Positions 33,101 through 43,854 are shown, counted from the stretch's first letter. The stretch is DNA of 64,000 nucleotides from Nigrospora sphaerica (GCA_018287875.1 JAGVVL010000017.1:2604001-2668000), one strand, 5' to 3'. A program made the numbers and translations. The notes: generated by a model from the sequence alone, not told the origin.

Positions 33101-34530
33101 GGAAGGAATGTGAGTTGTGCGCGGCGCGCGCAGAGGCAAGAAAGGCCGGTTCTAGGTTGTGTCGTGGGGATGAGTCATAGGGACGCGACACGAGCTGCGC
33201 TCGGCGGCTGGACGCGGCTGGGGCCTGGCAGCCAGAAGAATTTTTGTCGCAGGGGGGTACAAGAGAAATGAGGTGATGGATCGTCACGCTGTGTGCCGGC
33301 AGATGATGAAACCATAAAAGGGGTACCCACAAGCAGGGTCGCTTGGTCGCGCGTCCACGTCGGCCATTCACGCGGCCCTGGGCCACGATGGATCCCGGCT
33401 AAGCGTCCGGCTCCCTCATATTCTCGAGACCATCATGGCGTCGAAGCGGGTGGACTCTCAGATGTCTGAATCGCTCCATCCGCAACGTCGCGCAAAGGGC
33501 CACCTCACCTGTTCTGTTCGTCTGGAAACGCTCTCGGAAGACCCCTTCCCATCGCATGTCCCATGAGCAGCCGACGGTTTGGGTCATGGATGCGCTTCAT
33601 GCATTGCGTTTGGGCGTGTCGGCCAGCAGCAGAAAGTAACTTCGTCAGCAGCCAGCCTGCGCCCGCAGAGCAAAGCATCCATGGTACTTAACCTATCGAG
33701 CTAAGTCCGAAGGCCCGAGACGAGACTTCGACTGGCGGTGCGCCTGCAACGCCAGCGCCTACCGGGCCACCATCCACGTGAAGTGCCATTGTTACCGCCG
33801 TCACCTACACTTCGCAACCAGCCTGGCCATCGTGCAACTCCCCGGGGCCGCCAAGAGGAACCATGAAGCAACTCGCTACATAACATGGTGCAGGGCAGAG
33901 AGGGTCAGGTTGTTTCAGAGACTGCCAGGCGATGTCAAGGTGTGTGCCAGTCGCGGTTGGGGGTTGGTGAACCGTGGGCTGGCGTGTTCTCCAATCAGCG
34001 GATGGATCCATCCCGTAGCACTGCAATCGGGCGAGCCTGGCCCCAGTGCGAGCCTGTGGGTTCATGGACTGTCCGGCGTCTGCGACCATCAGCGCCCCCC
34101 TTCCTTTTTTTTTCCCTCCCCCCATCTTGCCGAGGCCAAAAGTCCAGAGGCAGGGAAGAGGGAGGGAGAGGGGGGAGAAAAGAGGCGACGGATCTCAGTG
34201 ACGATGATGGGTTCCCTTAGCGACCTGTAGTTGATGCTGGCATGGGATGGGTTCACGACTTCGCTCATCACGCAAAGGCCGGGGTTGCGAGTGGGCGAGC
34301 ACACAGTTGGGGAGAGCGATGTCTAGGAGGGAGAGAAGGAGAAGACAGGAAGGTACTTATCGCGAGCGAATAGCTTTGTAGGCAGAGACGACGAGGAGCC
34401 AAAAGCGACCTGTACATATGTAGAAATCAGGGGCCGATGGCGGCAAATGATTGGGCCGTGGCGGCCTAGCGTATCCACTTGGCTGCGGCCTTAGTCGGAG
34501 TGGCGGGCGAGAAAGCACGCTCAGCAAAAA
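30196..34530. other. 4.3 kb spacer, no recognisable gene
   Basis: The first ~100-200 bp should be the ETF-QO 3' UTR. Open frames of up to 182 codons occur on both strands, without motifs or consistent splicing. Contains a TACGGAGTACTTG word at 32645-32657. I see no tRNA, no transposon ends and no long repeats. Confidence 0.55.
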
Positions 34531-34531
34531 A

Positions 34532-34539
34532 TTATAAGA
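34532..34539 (+). promoter_or_regulatory. TATA-like element upstream of the TBP gene
   Basis: TTATAAGA lies at the left edge of a long pyrimidine-rich stretch (34540-35730) that looks like a transcribed leader. It is about 1.2 kb from the TBP start codon, so its use as the core promoter is inference. Confidence 0.35.
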
Positions 34540-35378
34540 AGCCCAGCCCTCCCCTCAATTTCAACTGTTTCGAAAGTCTTGCGCGGAAGCTCCGACCGAC
34601 CCAACCCCAGCCTTACGTAATATTGCCAGCGCCAGCCGTCAGCCTGCCAATAACGTCTGGCCTCCCACACCTTCCACCTGCCTGTCAGCCTGCCACCAGC
34701 CTGCCAGCTCAGCCCCGTCTCCACTTTTTTGTCTGCTCTTCTCTTCCGATACTAGCCACGCTTGCGGCTTGTCCCTCCCCGACTGCACGTGGCCTCAACC
34801 CCGTCGCCTCTCCGTCGACCGTCTTTCATCGACATCCTCGCAAGGCTCGAGTCCTTCCTCTGTCACAGAAGACGCTCCACCACCAGCCTGTCCTTCCCTT
34901 GTCTCCCCCATCGCTGCCGCACAGGTCACGGTGTCGAGTAGCCCGTAGAGCAGAAACAAACAAAGTGTGGCAAAAGCGCGTATCTGGAAACCCAGACATC
35001 GCCGCCTCCATACGTTCCCTCCCCGTCTAGCACGCCGAGTCTCCGTCGCCGTCGCACGCAAAGAAAGATCGAGTCGCCGCCGTCCTTGTCGCGTCGTATC
35101 GCATCAAACCGATCCCTCGACATCGACAGCTCTCCCGCTCGCATCCGAACTTGTGCGCGTCGCGTCGCGTCTCGTCCAACCCGTCCGACCGCCTCTCCGA
35201 TCTCACCGTCGCGAAATCCGGTCGCGGGCCTCTTGAAGTCCCAAGCCATCGTCGTGTGTGTGCAATCCGCCCTGCCCGTCCCTTGGTCTCGTGGTCCAAG
35301 GACTCAAGACTCTCTACCACCAAGGCCAAGCCGAAGCCTGGGGAGACATTCACTTGTTCATCTCCTACGCATCACTCG

Positions 35379-35679
35379 GTAAGGCTTCCTCTCCTCGTAG
35401 ACATTTAAGAAGTGTGGTACTTCGTCGTTGCCCCCCCGTCGTTGCTGCCTATTGCCTTGCGCTACCGGCCCAGCTCGAGCTCGTCAGGCTTCTAAAAACT
35501 CGCTGGGTGGCCGGTTTGCGAGTACCCCTCCCCCACCCTACGCCCGTGTGTTGGGAGCTTGGATATTCACCGTCGCATCTTTTTCCCTGGTCTGTCGTCA
35601 GCGGCCGTTCCTCACCGTCTTCAACCACATCACCGCCCGTTCCGCGTCTTGCAGTCAGTTTCTGATCTCCTCCACGCAG
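35379..35679 (+). other. Possible intron in the TBP leader
   Basis: A GTAAGG donor at 35379 and a CGCAG acceptor ending at 35679 would remove 301 nt from the leader. An alternative acceptor (TTGCAG) ends near 35654. Neither changes the protein. Confidence 0.4.
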
Positions 35680-35730
35680 GTCTGCTTGATTCAGCTACTC
35701 GGAAGACGCGAGAAAAAGCCGTTGGTCAAC

Positions 35731-36688
35731 ATGTCTACCAGCATGGCTCCCGCTGCTCCTTCCACGGACTTCAGCACCCTGCAGTCTCACCCGGCTACTG
35801 CTGCTCAGGCCCGCGCCTTCACTGGCGCCGGGTCGCTCAGCATGCCCGGTGGTCTGCAGGAACACACGCCTCCCTCGGGCGAGGCCGACAAAAGAAATGC
35901 CAACGGCCAGCCTGCCGGTACCGGGGTGACTCCCGCGACACCCGTGGCCACGCCTGTTGCAACCACCCAGGGTGGAAGTGGCTTGACTCCTACCTTGCAG
36001 TATGTACCACCTCACACGGTTTGTCGTTGAATGAACTGTGTGTGCTCACGCTGCGCTTTCAAGGAACATCGTCGCCACGGTCAATCTTGATTGCCGCTTG
36101 GACCTGAAGACGATTGCCCTGCATGCCCGTAACGCTGAATACAACCCCAAGGTATGGACATGATGGCTCGCCCAAGGCAAGATCAGCATGGCTAACACCA
36201 CCAGCGTTTTGCCGCTGTGATTATGCGTATTCGCGAGCCCAAGACCACGGCGCTCATTTTTGCGTCGGGCAAGATGGTTGTGACCGGTGCCAAGTCTGAG
36301 GATGACTCGAAGCTTGCTTCGCGCAAGTATGCCCGCATCATTCAGAAGCTCGGCTTCAACGCCAAGTTCACCGATTTCAAGATCCAGAACATCGTGGGCA
36401 GTTGCGACATCAAGTTCCCGATTCGCCTGGAAGGTCTTGCATCTCGCCACCACAACTTCAGTTCTTACGAACCTGAGCTGTTCCCCGGTCTTATCTACCG
36501 CATGATCAAGCCCAAGATCGTGCTGCTCATCTTCGTGAGCGGAAAGATTGTTCTCACTGGTGCCAAGGTCCGTGAGGAGATCTACCAGGCGTTCGAGATG
36601 ATCTACCCCGTGTTGCAAGGTACGTTGCCGTTGTTGTCGTTGCTGCTGGATGCGAACCTAACGAATCGCAGATTTCCGAAAGGTCTAA
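35731..36688 (+). CDS. TATA-box-binding protein (TBP)
   Basis: General transcription factor that nucleates pre-initiation complexes of all three RNA polymerases. Four exons: 35731-35999, 36064-36151, 36205-36619, 36672-36688; 262 aa. Every junction is fixed by the conserved core: [24 protein letters not shown] and VLQ|DFRKV-stop. The last exon has only 17 nt. The N-terminal ~88 residues are a species-variable Ala/Thr/Pro/Gly-rich arm. The core is two copies of the saddle repeat, [31 protein letters not shown]... and [35 protein letters not shown]..., with the DNA-contacting [18 protein letters not shown] and [18 protein letters not shown] strands intact. The leader upstream is long and pyrimidine-rich. 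Confidence 0.98.
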
Positions 36689-38023
36689 GCAACATATGGG
36701 TCGTCGCGCCACATCACACCCGCCCGCCCCAACACTACAAGTTCCGCTGTACGATACCTCATGATTTCACGAGTCTCACTTCACCTTCGACCTTGACTGG
36801 GTCCGACACCACGCGTCCCAGTAACGAGGTTACTGTATCATTGTCATTCTTCGCAAATTGCATTGCACCGGCGTTGACATAGGAATGGACCATCGCAGAA
36901 GGTTGGACCAGGTCTTTTTTACAAAAAAGAAAAATCCTTCTATACCTGGTCAGGCGGATGGATACACATAGATTGCACATGGCATTCTTCCGACGGCATG
37001 CGCGCTGGTCGAGACTGTGCCGTCTTAATTCGACCGAAAGGAAACAAAAAACCGAAAGCCGCTCCGACGGCTTTCTTCTGGTCGAGCAAGTGTGGCTGAC
37101 CAGGCCAATGCACTCCCAGTTGCTATCAACAGTACTGGGTGGTCAAGCAGAGGATTATGCACTTTGGACACTGCGGTGCCGGGGGATCGTATTTTTCTAT
37201 TTAGGTAGCAATGCTACTCCCGGCAGCGTAGGACAGCAGCACCAAAAAAGCGCTTATATTCTCTACGCTTCTCCGAGACCTTCGCCTCCTGCGCTTGCAT
37301 GTTCTTTGCCGTCTGTGTGATACGTAGTTCGGTTGTCCATATGCTCCCCAGCAATCTGCTTGATGTGTCTGGGTCACGCCGCACAGCGAGGGTTTTTGGG
37401 AAAGCATGACGGTCCAGGGTCACCTACGTACCATGAACGTATGACGGACCTCCGGATTTGAAACCTACCGGCGTGTCTTGCATGCCCGTTCGTGTGATGG
37501 CATCGGCATTCTCGCCGGCGCCCAAGAACCAGGCATCCCGGGCGAAACCCCTCCGGAGTCCCGGGACGTGGGGGGCCCCTACCGTCTATTCTACGAGGCA
37601 CCGTGATCAAACTACAGTGTGATGTTGCTGACAGAGTTTCGGTTACAGGGGTTTCCCAATACGGTGCTCATGCTCACTTTCTAACCTGTATATACTTTAT
37701 ACTTAAGATCCTACGCCTTGCAGGGAGTACTTGGCACCTTGCGATAACTTGTCGCATGTTCTATATATTGTATTGAAGCCGTGGTTTTGCTGGGACAGGC
37801 CATGCACTGGGAGTATAGGTGCTACTGAGTGGCTAACCCTTCAACTATACGCTGTATACATAGATAAGTAGTTATTCTATCAAGTAGGTGTTGCGTGACG
37901 ATATGCAAGTACTAAGACACACGATCGGGTAAGTTAGCGGTACTCGCTTGTTCTCGCCATTCGAGCGTGATTTACACGACGGTTACAAACGGCTCTTCCC
38001 AATATTGGACGTGTCGTCGCTGT
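36689..38023. other. Convergent spacer with hairpin and AT-rich pocket
   Basis: 1.3 kb between the TBP stop and the stop of the FAD oxidase on the other strand. Contains a two-part hairpin at 37030-37085 and an AT-rich stretch at about 37610-37990 with several TATATA-like words, unlike the GC-rich surroundings. No gene seen. Confidence 0.6.
37030..37085. repeat. Nested inverted repeat (hairpin) 3' of TBP
   Basis: Inner stem GAAAGCCG (37054-37061) pairs with CGGCTTTC (37068-37075) over a 6-nt loop. Outer stem TCGACC (37030-37035) pairs with GGTCGA (37080-37085). Confidence 0.7.
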
Positions 38024-39442
38024 TCATAGTCGCGACTTCTGTCTGCGAAACTCCCCCTGTAGTGTTAGTCCGGTCTTGCCGCTCCGGCTTCCGTCTTCCG
38101 TCATGACCGCTCTGTTTATGTCGCTCACTTCTTTCCACTGCCATTTATTTTGGAACTCGGTTGGGCATTTCCCCTCGACACAGTCGGCAATCTTGTCGCC
38201 GAGGACCGGGAGAAACTTGAAGCCGTGGCCGCTGCCTCCGGTGGCTACGAAGAGCCCTTCCCAGTGGGGGTGGTAGCTGATCAAGAAATCGCCCGTGGCC
38301 GTGTCGGTGTACCAGCACACGCGATTCGCCGCGAAAGGCCTGTCCTTGAGCTCTGGCCAGGGCACCATCTTCTGAAGCCCGTGACGGAGGGCCTGCTCAC
38401 TCTCGGCGGGCATCCAGACGTCCGGGTCATCGAGGTGTGTGTAGGGCTGCGAGACGGTGATCTCAGGGAACGGGTTCGACCCGTCCTTTGGTACGACGAG
38501 GGCCGTAGTGATCTTCTTGGGGTTCTGGTAGCCGTAGGCGTGTAAGCCGACCTTGAGCACCTTGTGGCGTGGAGGGATGAGGAAAGCCCCCGAAGACAGG
38601 TTGAGCATGACGGGCACCTTGTCCAGCTTCGTTTGTTCCTCGTCGTTGAGCTGTAGATAGCCCAGAATCTGGCCCGTCGCCACGACCTGCCCGCGTAGAT
38701 CGAGCAGGCTCGGCGTCCACGCGCCGGCAGCGAGCACGACGAGGTCGGCACGAAGCGACTGCCCGTCGGCCAGCTTGGCGCCCACGACACGGCGCCCCTC
38801 GACCTCGAGGCGTTCCACCGTCCCGCTCGCGAACTCGACCCGGCCCGTCGCGGCCAACCGAGCGTACAGCCAGTCCATGGCGGCCTCGGCGTCGGCCCAG
38901 CCGCTCCCGGGGTTGAGGTAGCCCCAGTCGCCGAAGGGCGCATCCGTCCCGCTCGCGCCGCGGACGGCGTCCGGACCGTCGAGGGCGCGGATAAAGCCGT
39001 CGGGCCGCCCCTCCCGCCGGGCCTCGTACACGGCGTTGGCATAGGCCTGGCGCGCGAAGCCCAGGCCCGTCCTGACCTCGTGCCCGTGGCGGGAACGTTT
39101 GACCAGCGGGCCGTCGTCGGCGACGAGGGCGAGTCCGCTCTCCGTGTAGCGACCCTCGCCGCCGATGTGGTCGGGGCCCGGCTTCCGCCACTCAACCTGC
39201 GCCTGGCAAGCCAGGGAGGCGTACGCGGGGTCGGCGTAGTCGGCGCGGATGATGCGGGACGAGTCGATGGAGGCGGCGTCCCTGGCGGGGTAGGGCTGAC
39301 CCCGAGACGCCCGGTCCAGGACGGTGATACGGGTCGACGCCCATTTCGGACGCTTGGTCAGCGCGTAGGCGGTAGAGAGGCCGAAGACGCCGCTCCCGAC
39401 GATGAGGAGGGAGGCCGGGGCCTCGAAAGGTGGCCCCGCCAT
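38024..39442 (-). CDS. Peroxisomal FAD-dependent amine oxidase (sarcosine/saccharopine/fructosyl-amino-acid oxidase family)
   Basis: Oxidises the C-N bond of a secondary amino acid, producing H2O2. Single exon, 472 aa. The N-terminal Rossmann motif is LLIVGSGVFGLSTAYAL (GSGVFG at about 12-17). The middle has the substrate-domain segment GYLNPGSGWADAEAAMDWL and LVVLAAGAWTPSLLDL. Near the C-terminus, NRVCWYTDTATGDFLI contains the Cys that in this family binds FAD covalently, followed by GLFVATGGSGHGFKFLPVLG. The last three residues are SRL, a type-1 peroxisomal targeting signal, which fits a peroxide-forming enzyme. The frame is open to 39637, but the extra 65 residues are unlike the family and the ATG at 39442 (MAGPPFEAP) gives the usual start. 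The substrate cannot be told from sequence; the S. pombe relative acts on saccharopine/pipecolate-type substrates. Confidence 0.88.
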   Translation of the reverse strand: MAGPPFEAPASLLIVGSGVFGLSTAYALTKRPKWASTRITVLDRASRGQPYPARDAASIDSSRIIRADYADPAYASLACQAQVEWRKPGPDHIGGEGRYTESGLALVADDGPLVKRSRHGHEVRTGLGFARQAYANAVYEARREGRPDGFIRALDGPDAVRGASGTDAPFGDWGYLNPGSGWADAEAAMDWLYARLAATGRVEFASGTVERLEVEGRRVVGAKLADGQSLRADLVVLAAGAWTPSLLDLRGQVVATGQILGYLQLNDEEQTKLDKVPVMLNLSSGAFLIPPRHKVLKVGLHAYGYQNPKKITTALVVPKDGSNPFPEITVSQPYTHLDDPDVWMPAESEQALRHGLQKMVPWPELKDRPFAANRVCWYTDTATGDFLISYHPHWEGLFVATGGSGHGFKFLPVLGDKIADCVEGKCPTEFQNKWQWKEVSDINRAVMTEDGSRSGKTGLTLQGEFRRQKSRL

Positions 39443-40572
39443 GGTCTCGCTGATTCGGGAGTGACGGGATAGGAAAGCCTTTCTCTCCCAGTCTTCACGG
39501 TGGGAGCCGCGCGTAAGAGAAGGTGGTGCTCGTGTCGGCGTGGATAGGAGGGAACCAAACGAGCAACTACACGGGGATACAAAACCGGGAAGGACGAACA
39601 GTACAGAAAACAGAGCATCGGGGTTCCCACGAGGCAAAGCTGGCCAACCTGCGGTAGCACCCCCCTAAATACACCAGGCTGGACTGGCACTACCACCAAG
39701 ATCCCCGGCCACCGCCCCCACGTCGGGCAACATCGGCGACGATATCGCTGGCGCGACCGCATACGGAGTGGAGGACAATCTGGGGACCGACGTATGGTGG
39801 GGCAAGCGCCCAGACGTTGTCGATATCGGACGTTAGCAGTTTGTGCCACTTATCACTGGCACTGGCGGCATAGATGTGGGCAAGAGAACGCGCCAGCCAT
39901 TCAGAAAACCCATGGGTTCTTTGGGTCCGTTCGCGGGTGCCGACGGCAGGGAAGTGTCTGTAGTTGTAAGAACGTTATACAAGATACATGAATGCCGAGT
40001 ATGGATGTGAAGTACCTAAGCTACTTCTATTAGCTCCGCTGATTCATGTACTTTAGGTACCAAGCTGCTTTTTGCGTAGCCCTGATAGGACGAGGGGGTG
40101 AACGCACCTATGTATGTATGTAATGTATGTGATTGAACGCTTGGCATTAGCGCTTCCCGTTTCTGCCGGCACTCAATTCCGACAACCAAGCTGTACTCGT
40201 AAACCACACTGCCAACCCAAAGAATACCTCCACGGTGCCCCTGCCAGCAGCTCTCGACTCTGGCCTCCCACAGCTCGCAGCCGACGGTTTGGTTTACTGC
40301 CCTTGTTTTGCCGCCAGCAGGGCTGTATTCTGCCGTCATCCGGGCAATATTCTATCCGCCTCGGAGGCATCCTATGCCACTCTGCCCCGTAGGCAAGACG
40401 CGCGCGCGTACCGAATCGTTCTTGGCCATCGCCCCCGATCATGCGAACATGAAGAGCCGATAGACAAGCGCAGATCTTTCGTACACGCATCCGAAACAGC
40501 CCACCGCTCTCCTCGGCGACCGCCGTCCCCCACCACGCGCGCGCAGAGGATCAAGTCCGTACTCGAGTCGCC
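39443..40572. other. Divergent spacer, no gene seen
   Basis: 1.13 kb between start codons of the FAD oxidase (-) and the U2SURP-like gene (+). Contains a weak inverted repeat of AAGTACCTAAG / CTTTAGGTACC at about 40012-40062. Both promoters should lie here. Confidence 0.55.
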
Positions 40573-43308
40573 ATGTCGGAGCCCCCCAAGAAACTGCCCA
40601 GCTTCCCCGACGTGGAGGTGAAGCTGTCAAAGGCACAGAAGCAGTCTGCTTTCGAAAAGCAAAAGGCCGAGCAGGAGGCCAAGCGCAAGCGCGAAGCCGC
40701 CGAGACTGCCGCCGTCTACGAGAGCTTCGTCAAGAGCTTTGACAACGACAACGACCGGCAGTACGGCGACGAAGATGACGAGATCAGCGCCATCGCTCGT
40801 GGCGGACGCGCCCCGGGGAGCCCCGGCCGCGGCAACGGAGGCGCCTTCGCCGGCGCAAGGGCCCCAGGGAAGCGTCATTTCGGCGCCGCACCGCCCAAGA
40901 GCGGCCCGGGGAGCCTGGGGCCCGTTCCCTCGACCTTCAACCGTCAGCGGGACTTTGATGGCGGTTTCCAGAGGGACCACGGCCGGCGCGGCGACGACGG
41001 ACGGGGCCGATCGGGCTTTCCGGACGACGATCGCGAGAGGGCCCGGGATAGGGACAGGGAGAAGGAGAGGGACAGGGACAGGGACAGGGGCCGTGACTAC
41101 GACGCGCCGCCCGCCAAGGGCACGATATCTACCGCCTTTGACGTCGGCAGCGACGACGAAACGGATACGCGGTCCGCCAATAGGGCTGAGGAGCGCGCCG
41201 TTGCCAAACCGACTCTGCGCCTCCTGAATCTGCCGCCGGGCACATCTCCTGCCGTCATCAAAGCCATCATCCCCCCTAATTTGACCGTGGAGAGTGTGAA
41301 GATCCTCCCGCCGCAGGCCCCGGCACCCAACTTGGGCGGGAACGAACGGAGGTCCATGACAGCCATCGTGATTCTATCCCAAGAAACCCCCGCCACCGAC
41401 ATTGACGCTGCTGTCAGTGCTCTCCAGAATCGTTACCTCGGCTACGGGTACTACCTCTCCTTGCATCGCCACCTCTCCTCGGCCGTAGCTTCCAACCTCG
41501 CCCTGCCCGCTACCTCAGCACTGCTCACCCCTGGGTCGACAGCTTCGCAGCCTTTCGGTGCCAAATCCGTCGCCCAAAACAACGAGTCACATAATCATCA
41601 GGGATCATTTCATCGGGGCTTTGCCCCGCCAACATCATATGCACCCGGGGGCGCCGGCATGAGCCGGTCGAACCTGCTCTATGTTCCCGTTCAACCGCCG
41701 AGGGACATCCGGCAGCTTCAGCTCATCCACAAGACCATCGAGGCCATCCTAGAGCACGGGCCCGAGTTCGAAGCCCTACTCATGTCTCGGCCTGAGGTGC
41801 AACGTGAGGAAAAATGGGCCTGGCTTTGGGACGCCCGTAGCCAAGGTGGTGTCTGGTACCGCTGGCGGCTCTGGGAGGTCGTCACGGGCTCCCAGCTCCA
41901 AAACCGCGGCACCTCAACCCAGCAGGGGCTCAAGAAGGGCAAATACGTACCGTTATTCGAGGGCAGCCATGCTTGGAAAGCTCCAGATAAGCCCCTCTTG
42001 TACGAATACGCTACTGCCATTGACGAGTTCGTTTCGGATCCCGAGTACAATTCCTCGGATGAAGACGATTTCGAAGACGATGGTAACCGCCAAGGCGAAG
42101 GCGCCGGCGGGCCAGGGCGAGATGGCGAGGTCACGTATCTCAACCCGCTCGATAAGGCCAGACTCGTACATCTGCTAGCCCGTCTTCCCACCACATTGAC
42201 CAAGATACGCAAAGGGGACATCGCGAGGGTTACCGCTTTCGCCATAACACATTCGAGTCGCGGCGCCGACGAGATTGTGGACTTGGTTGTGTCGAACGTC
42301 GTGAAGCCGCTTGCGTTCAGCTCAGCAAACCCGGAGCAGAAGCAGCAGCAGCAAAGCGCGAAGATGGCCAACGAGGGCACGGTCGATCGAGACGAGTCCA
42401 ACGTGTCTACCCCCGCGCCCGAAGACGCGACGGGCAACAAGAGCTCGGCGTCCGAGCCGATGGATACGAGTGCCGCCAGCCTCGTGGGTCTGTACATCGT
42501 CAGCGATGTCATATCGTCTTCAGCAACGAGCGGCGTGCGCCACAGTTGGCGATTCAGGCAGCTCTTCGAGGCGGCGCTCCGCGAACGCCGCGTCTTTGAG
42601 CACTTGGGCTTGATGGCAGAGCGTCTCGGCTGGGGGCGACTGAGGGCGGACAAGTGGAAGCGCAGCGTCGGCCTCATACTTAGTCTCTGGGAAGGCTGGT
42701 GCGTGTTCCCAGCCGAGAGCCAAGAGCTGTTTGTTGGGTCCTTTGAGAACCCACCCAGTGCGAAGAAGGAGGACGAGGGAGAGGCCGAGGGTGGATCCAC
42801 AGTCGGCGACAAGAAGGCGGCGGGGAAGTGGAAGACTGTCGAGGCAGCATCACTCACAGGCACTGGCGGTTCGGGTCTAGGCTTCAAGCCCGTAACGTCA
42901 GAGGCGAACAAGGGTTACGACCCCGCGGGCGACGGCATGGACGTCGACGAGATGGACGGCTTGGCCATGGACGAGGACGTAGACGAGGAGGCGCTCATGG
43001 ACTCGGACATTGATGGTGTCCCCATGTCGGACGTGGATCCAGACGAAGCGAACCCCATGGACGAGGACGTACCGGCACCAAAGGAAGACGTGCCGGCACC
43101 AAAAGAGGACGTGTCGGCACCAGCACCGGCTACGTCAACACCGGCAATCGCAGCGGTGCCGTCATCGGGATCCGTTCCCGAAGGGGAGGCACCGCAGCCT
43201 AAACCAGGCGGCATCAGTCTGGCTCTGGGGGCCAGCGAACGGCCGCCTCGAAGACGCATGCGGGCGGTGGATATGTTTGCTGACGAACAATCGGACAGAG
43301 ATAAATAG
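40573..43308 (+). CDS. U2 snRNP-associated SURP-domain protein (U2SURP/SR140-like)
   Basis: Splicing factor associated with the U2 snRNP. Single exon, 911 aa. Starts MSEPPKKLPSFPDVEVKL, then a charged helix (QKAEQEAKRKREAAE), a Gly/Arg-rich stretch and an RD-rich run (DRDREKERDRDRDRGRD, about 153-175). A degenerate RRM (TLRLLNLPPGTSPAVIKAIIP ... NRYLGYGYYLSLH) spans about 215-300. A SURP-like segment (DIRQLQLIHKTIEAILEHGPEFEALLM ... KWAWLWD) is at about 378-420, and a CID-type helical region runs from LDKARLVHLLARLPTTLTKIRKGDIARVTAFAI to WEGWCVFP, interrupted by a low-complexity insert. The tail is acidic (many D/E, with an APKEDV repeat) and ends RRRMRAVDMFADEQ. Order and spacing of RRM, SURP and CID match U2SURP. 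The absence of introns in such a long gene is notable but not unusual in fungi. Confidence 0.88.
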   Translation: MSEPPKKLPSFPDVEVKLSKAQKQSAFEKQKAEQEAKRKREAAETAAVYESFVKSFDNDNDRQYGDEDDEISAIARGGRAPGSPGRGNGGAFAGARAPGKRHFGAAPPKSGPGSLGPVPSTFNRQRDFDGGFQRDHGRRGDDGRGRSGFPDDDRERARDRDREKERDRDRDRGRDYDAPPAKGTISTAFDVGSDDETDTRSANRAEERAVAKPTLRLLNLPPGTSPAVIKAIIPPNLTVESVKILPPQAPAPNLGGNERRSMTAIVILSQETPATDIDAAVSALQNRYLGYGYYLSLHRHLSSAVASNLALPATSALLTPGSTASQPFGAKSVAQNNESHNHQGSFHRGFAPPTSYAPGGAGMSRSNLLYVPVQPPRDIRQLQLIHKTIEAILEHGPEFEALLMSRPEVQREEKWAWLWDARSQGGVWYRWRLWEVVTGSQLQNRGTSTQQGLKKGKYVPLFEGSHAWKAPDKPLLYEYATAIDEFVSDPEYNSSDEDDFEDDGNRQGEGAGGPGRDGEVTYLNPLDKARLVHLLARLPTTLTKIRKGDIARVTAFAITHSSRGADEIVDLVVSNVVKPLAFSSANPEQKQQQQSAKMANEGTVDRDESNVSTPAPEDATGNKSSASEPMDTSAASLVGLYIVSDVISSSATSGVRHSWRFRQLFEAALRERRVFEHLGLMAERLGWGRLRADKWKRSVGLILSLWEGWCVFPAESQELFVGSFENPPSAKKEDEGEAEGGSTVGDKKAAGKWKTVEAASLTGTGGSGLGFKPVTSEANKGYDPAGDGMDVDEMDGLAMDEDVDEEALMDSDIDGVPMSDVDPDEANPMDEDVPAPKEDVPAPKEDVSAPAPATSTPAIAAVPSSGSVPEGEAPQPKPGGISLALGASERPPRRRMRAVDMFADEQSDRDK

Positions 43309-43462
43309 TTGGTTGCCCCATCGCTGTCAATAGAAGAGGCCGTGTCATCATCGTCCCGCATTGCCCGCGTCTTTGGGCCACCGGGCACACGACCTGTTGC
43401 TTTCCGCTCGAACACTCTCCAAGACCTGTTCTTCCAGGCGGCAGCACGCGAGTGGGAAATCC

Positions 43463-43789
43463 GGGCCCTTTAAGTGGTACCCACGACGGAGTGCTGAAAT
43501 CAGTAGAGCTCCGCCGAGGTTAGTCCCCGACTAAGTAGTATGTAGGAATTTGAAGGCTTCGCCTTCGAATTAGGGACTGTCCAGTGCCTCTACCGCCAGT
43601 CCCTCCACTTCCCTCTACTGCCAGCCCCCCTTACCGCCACATCTGTGGCTTCCCATAGCCGGCTACTCAAGTGTGGTCCAAACCTCGCAACGCAGCTCAA
43701 CGATAGGAACTCTGGACGGGCGATATCGGCTGATGACACACCTAGCGCCATATTTCGTTCGAGCTTTCCGAAGGGCCCCCTTTAAGCGG
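43463..43789. repeat. Short direct repeats GGGCCC(CC)TTTAAG(T/C)GG flanking ~295 bp
   Basis: Copies at 43463-43477 and 43773-43789 in the same orientation. Between them lies the hairpin at 43547-43571 and a run of CTCTACCGCCAGTCCCT-like words repeated near 43588 and 43612. Confidence 0.5.
43547..43571. repeat. Inverted repeat AATTtGAAGGC-ttc-GCCTTCgAATT
   Basis: An 11-bp stem with one T/G mismatch and a 3-nt loop. Confidence 0.8.
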
Positions 43790-43811
43790 AATTCTAGTAG
43801 TGCTTCGCAAC

Positions 43812-43854
43812 GTAAAGTGTAAATACTTCGCATTTACATTATGTGAAGCTTTAC
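43812..43854. repeat. Interrupted inverted repeat
   Basis: Inner arms TGTAAAT (43818-43824) and ATTTACA (43832-43838); outer arms GTAAAG (43812-43817) and CTTTAC (43849-43854). Confidence 0.65.

Noticed and set aside
34479..35030. 183-codon plus-strand frame before TBP
   Set aside because: Ser/Pro/Leu-rich translation of a pyrimidine-rich leader; no motifs. Could be an upstream ORF, but not a separate gene on present evidence.
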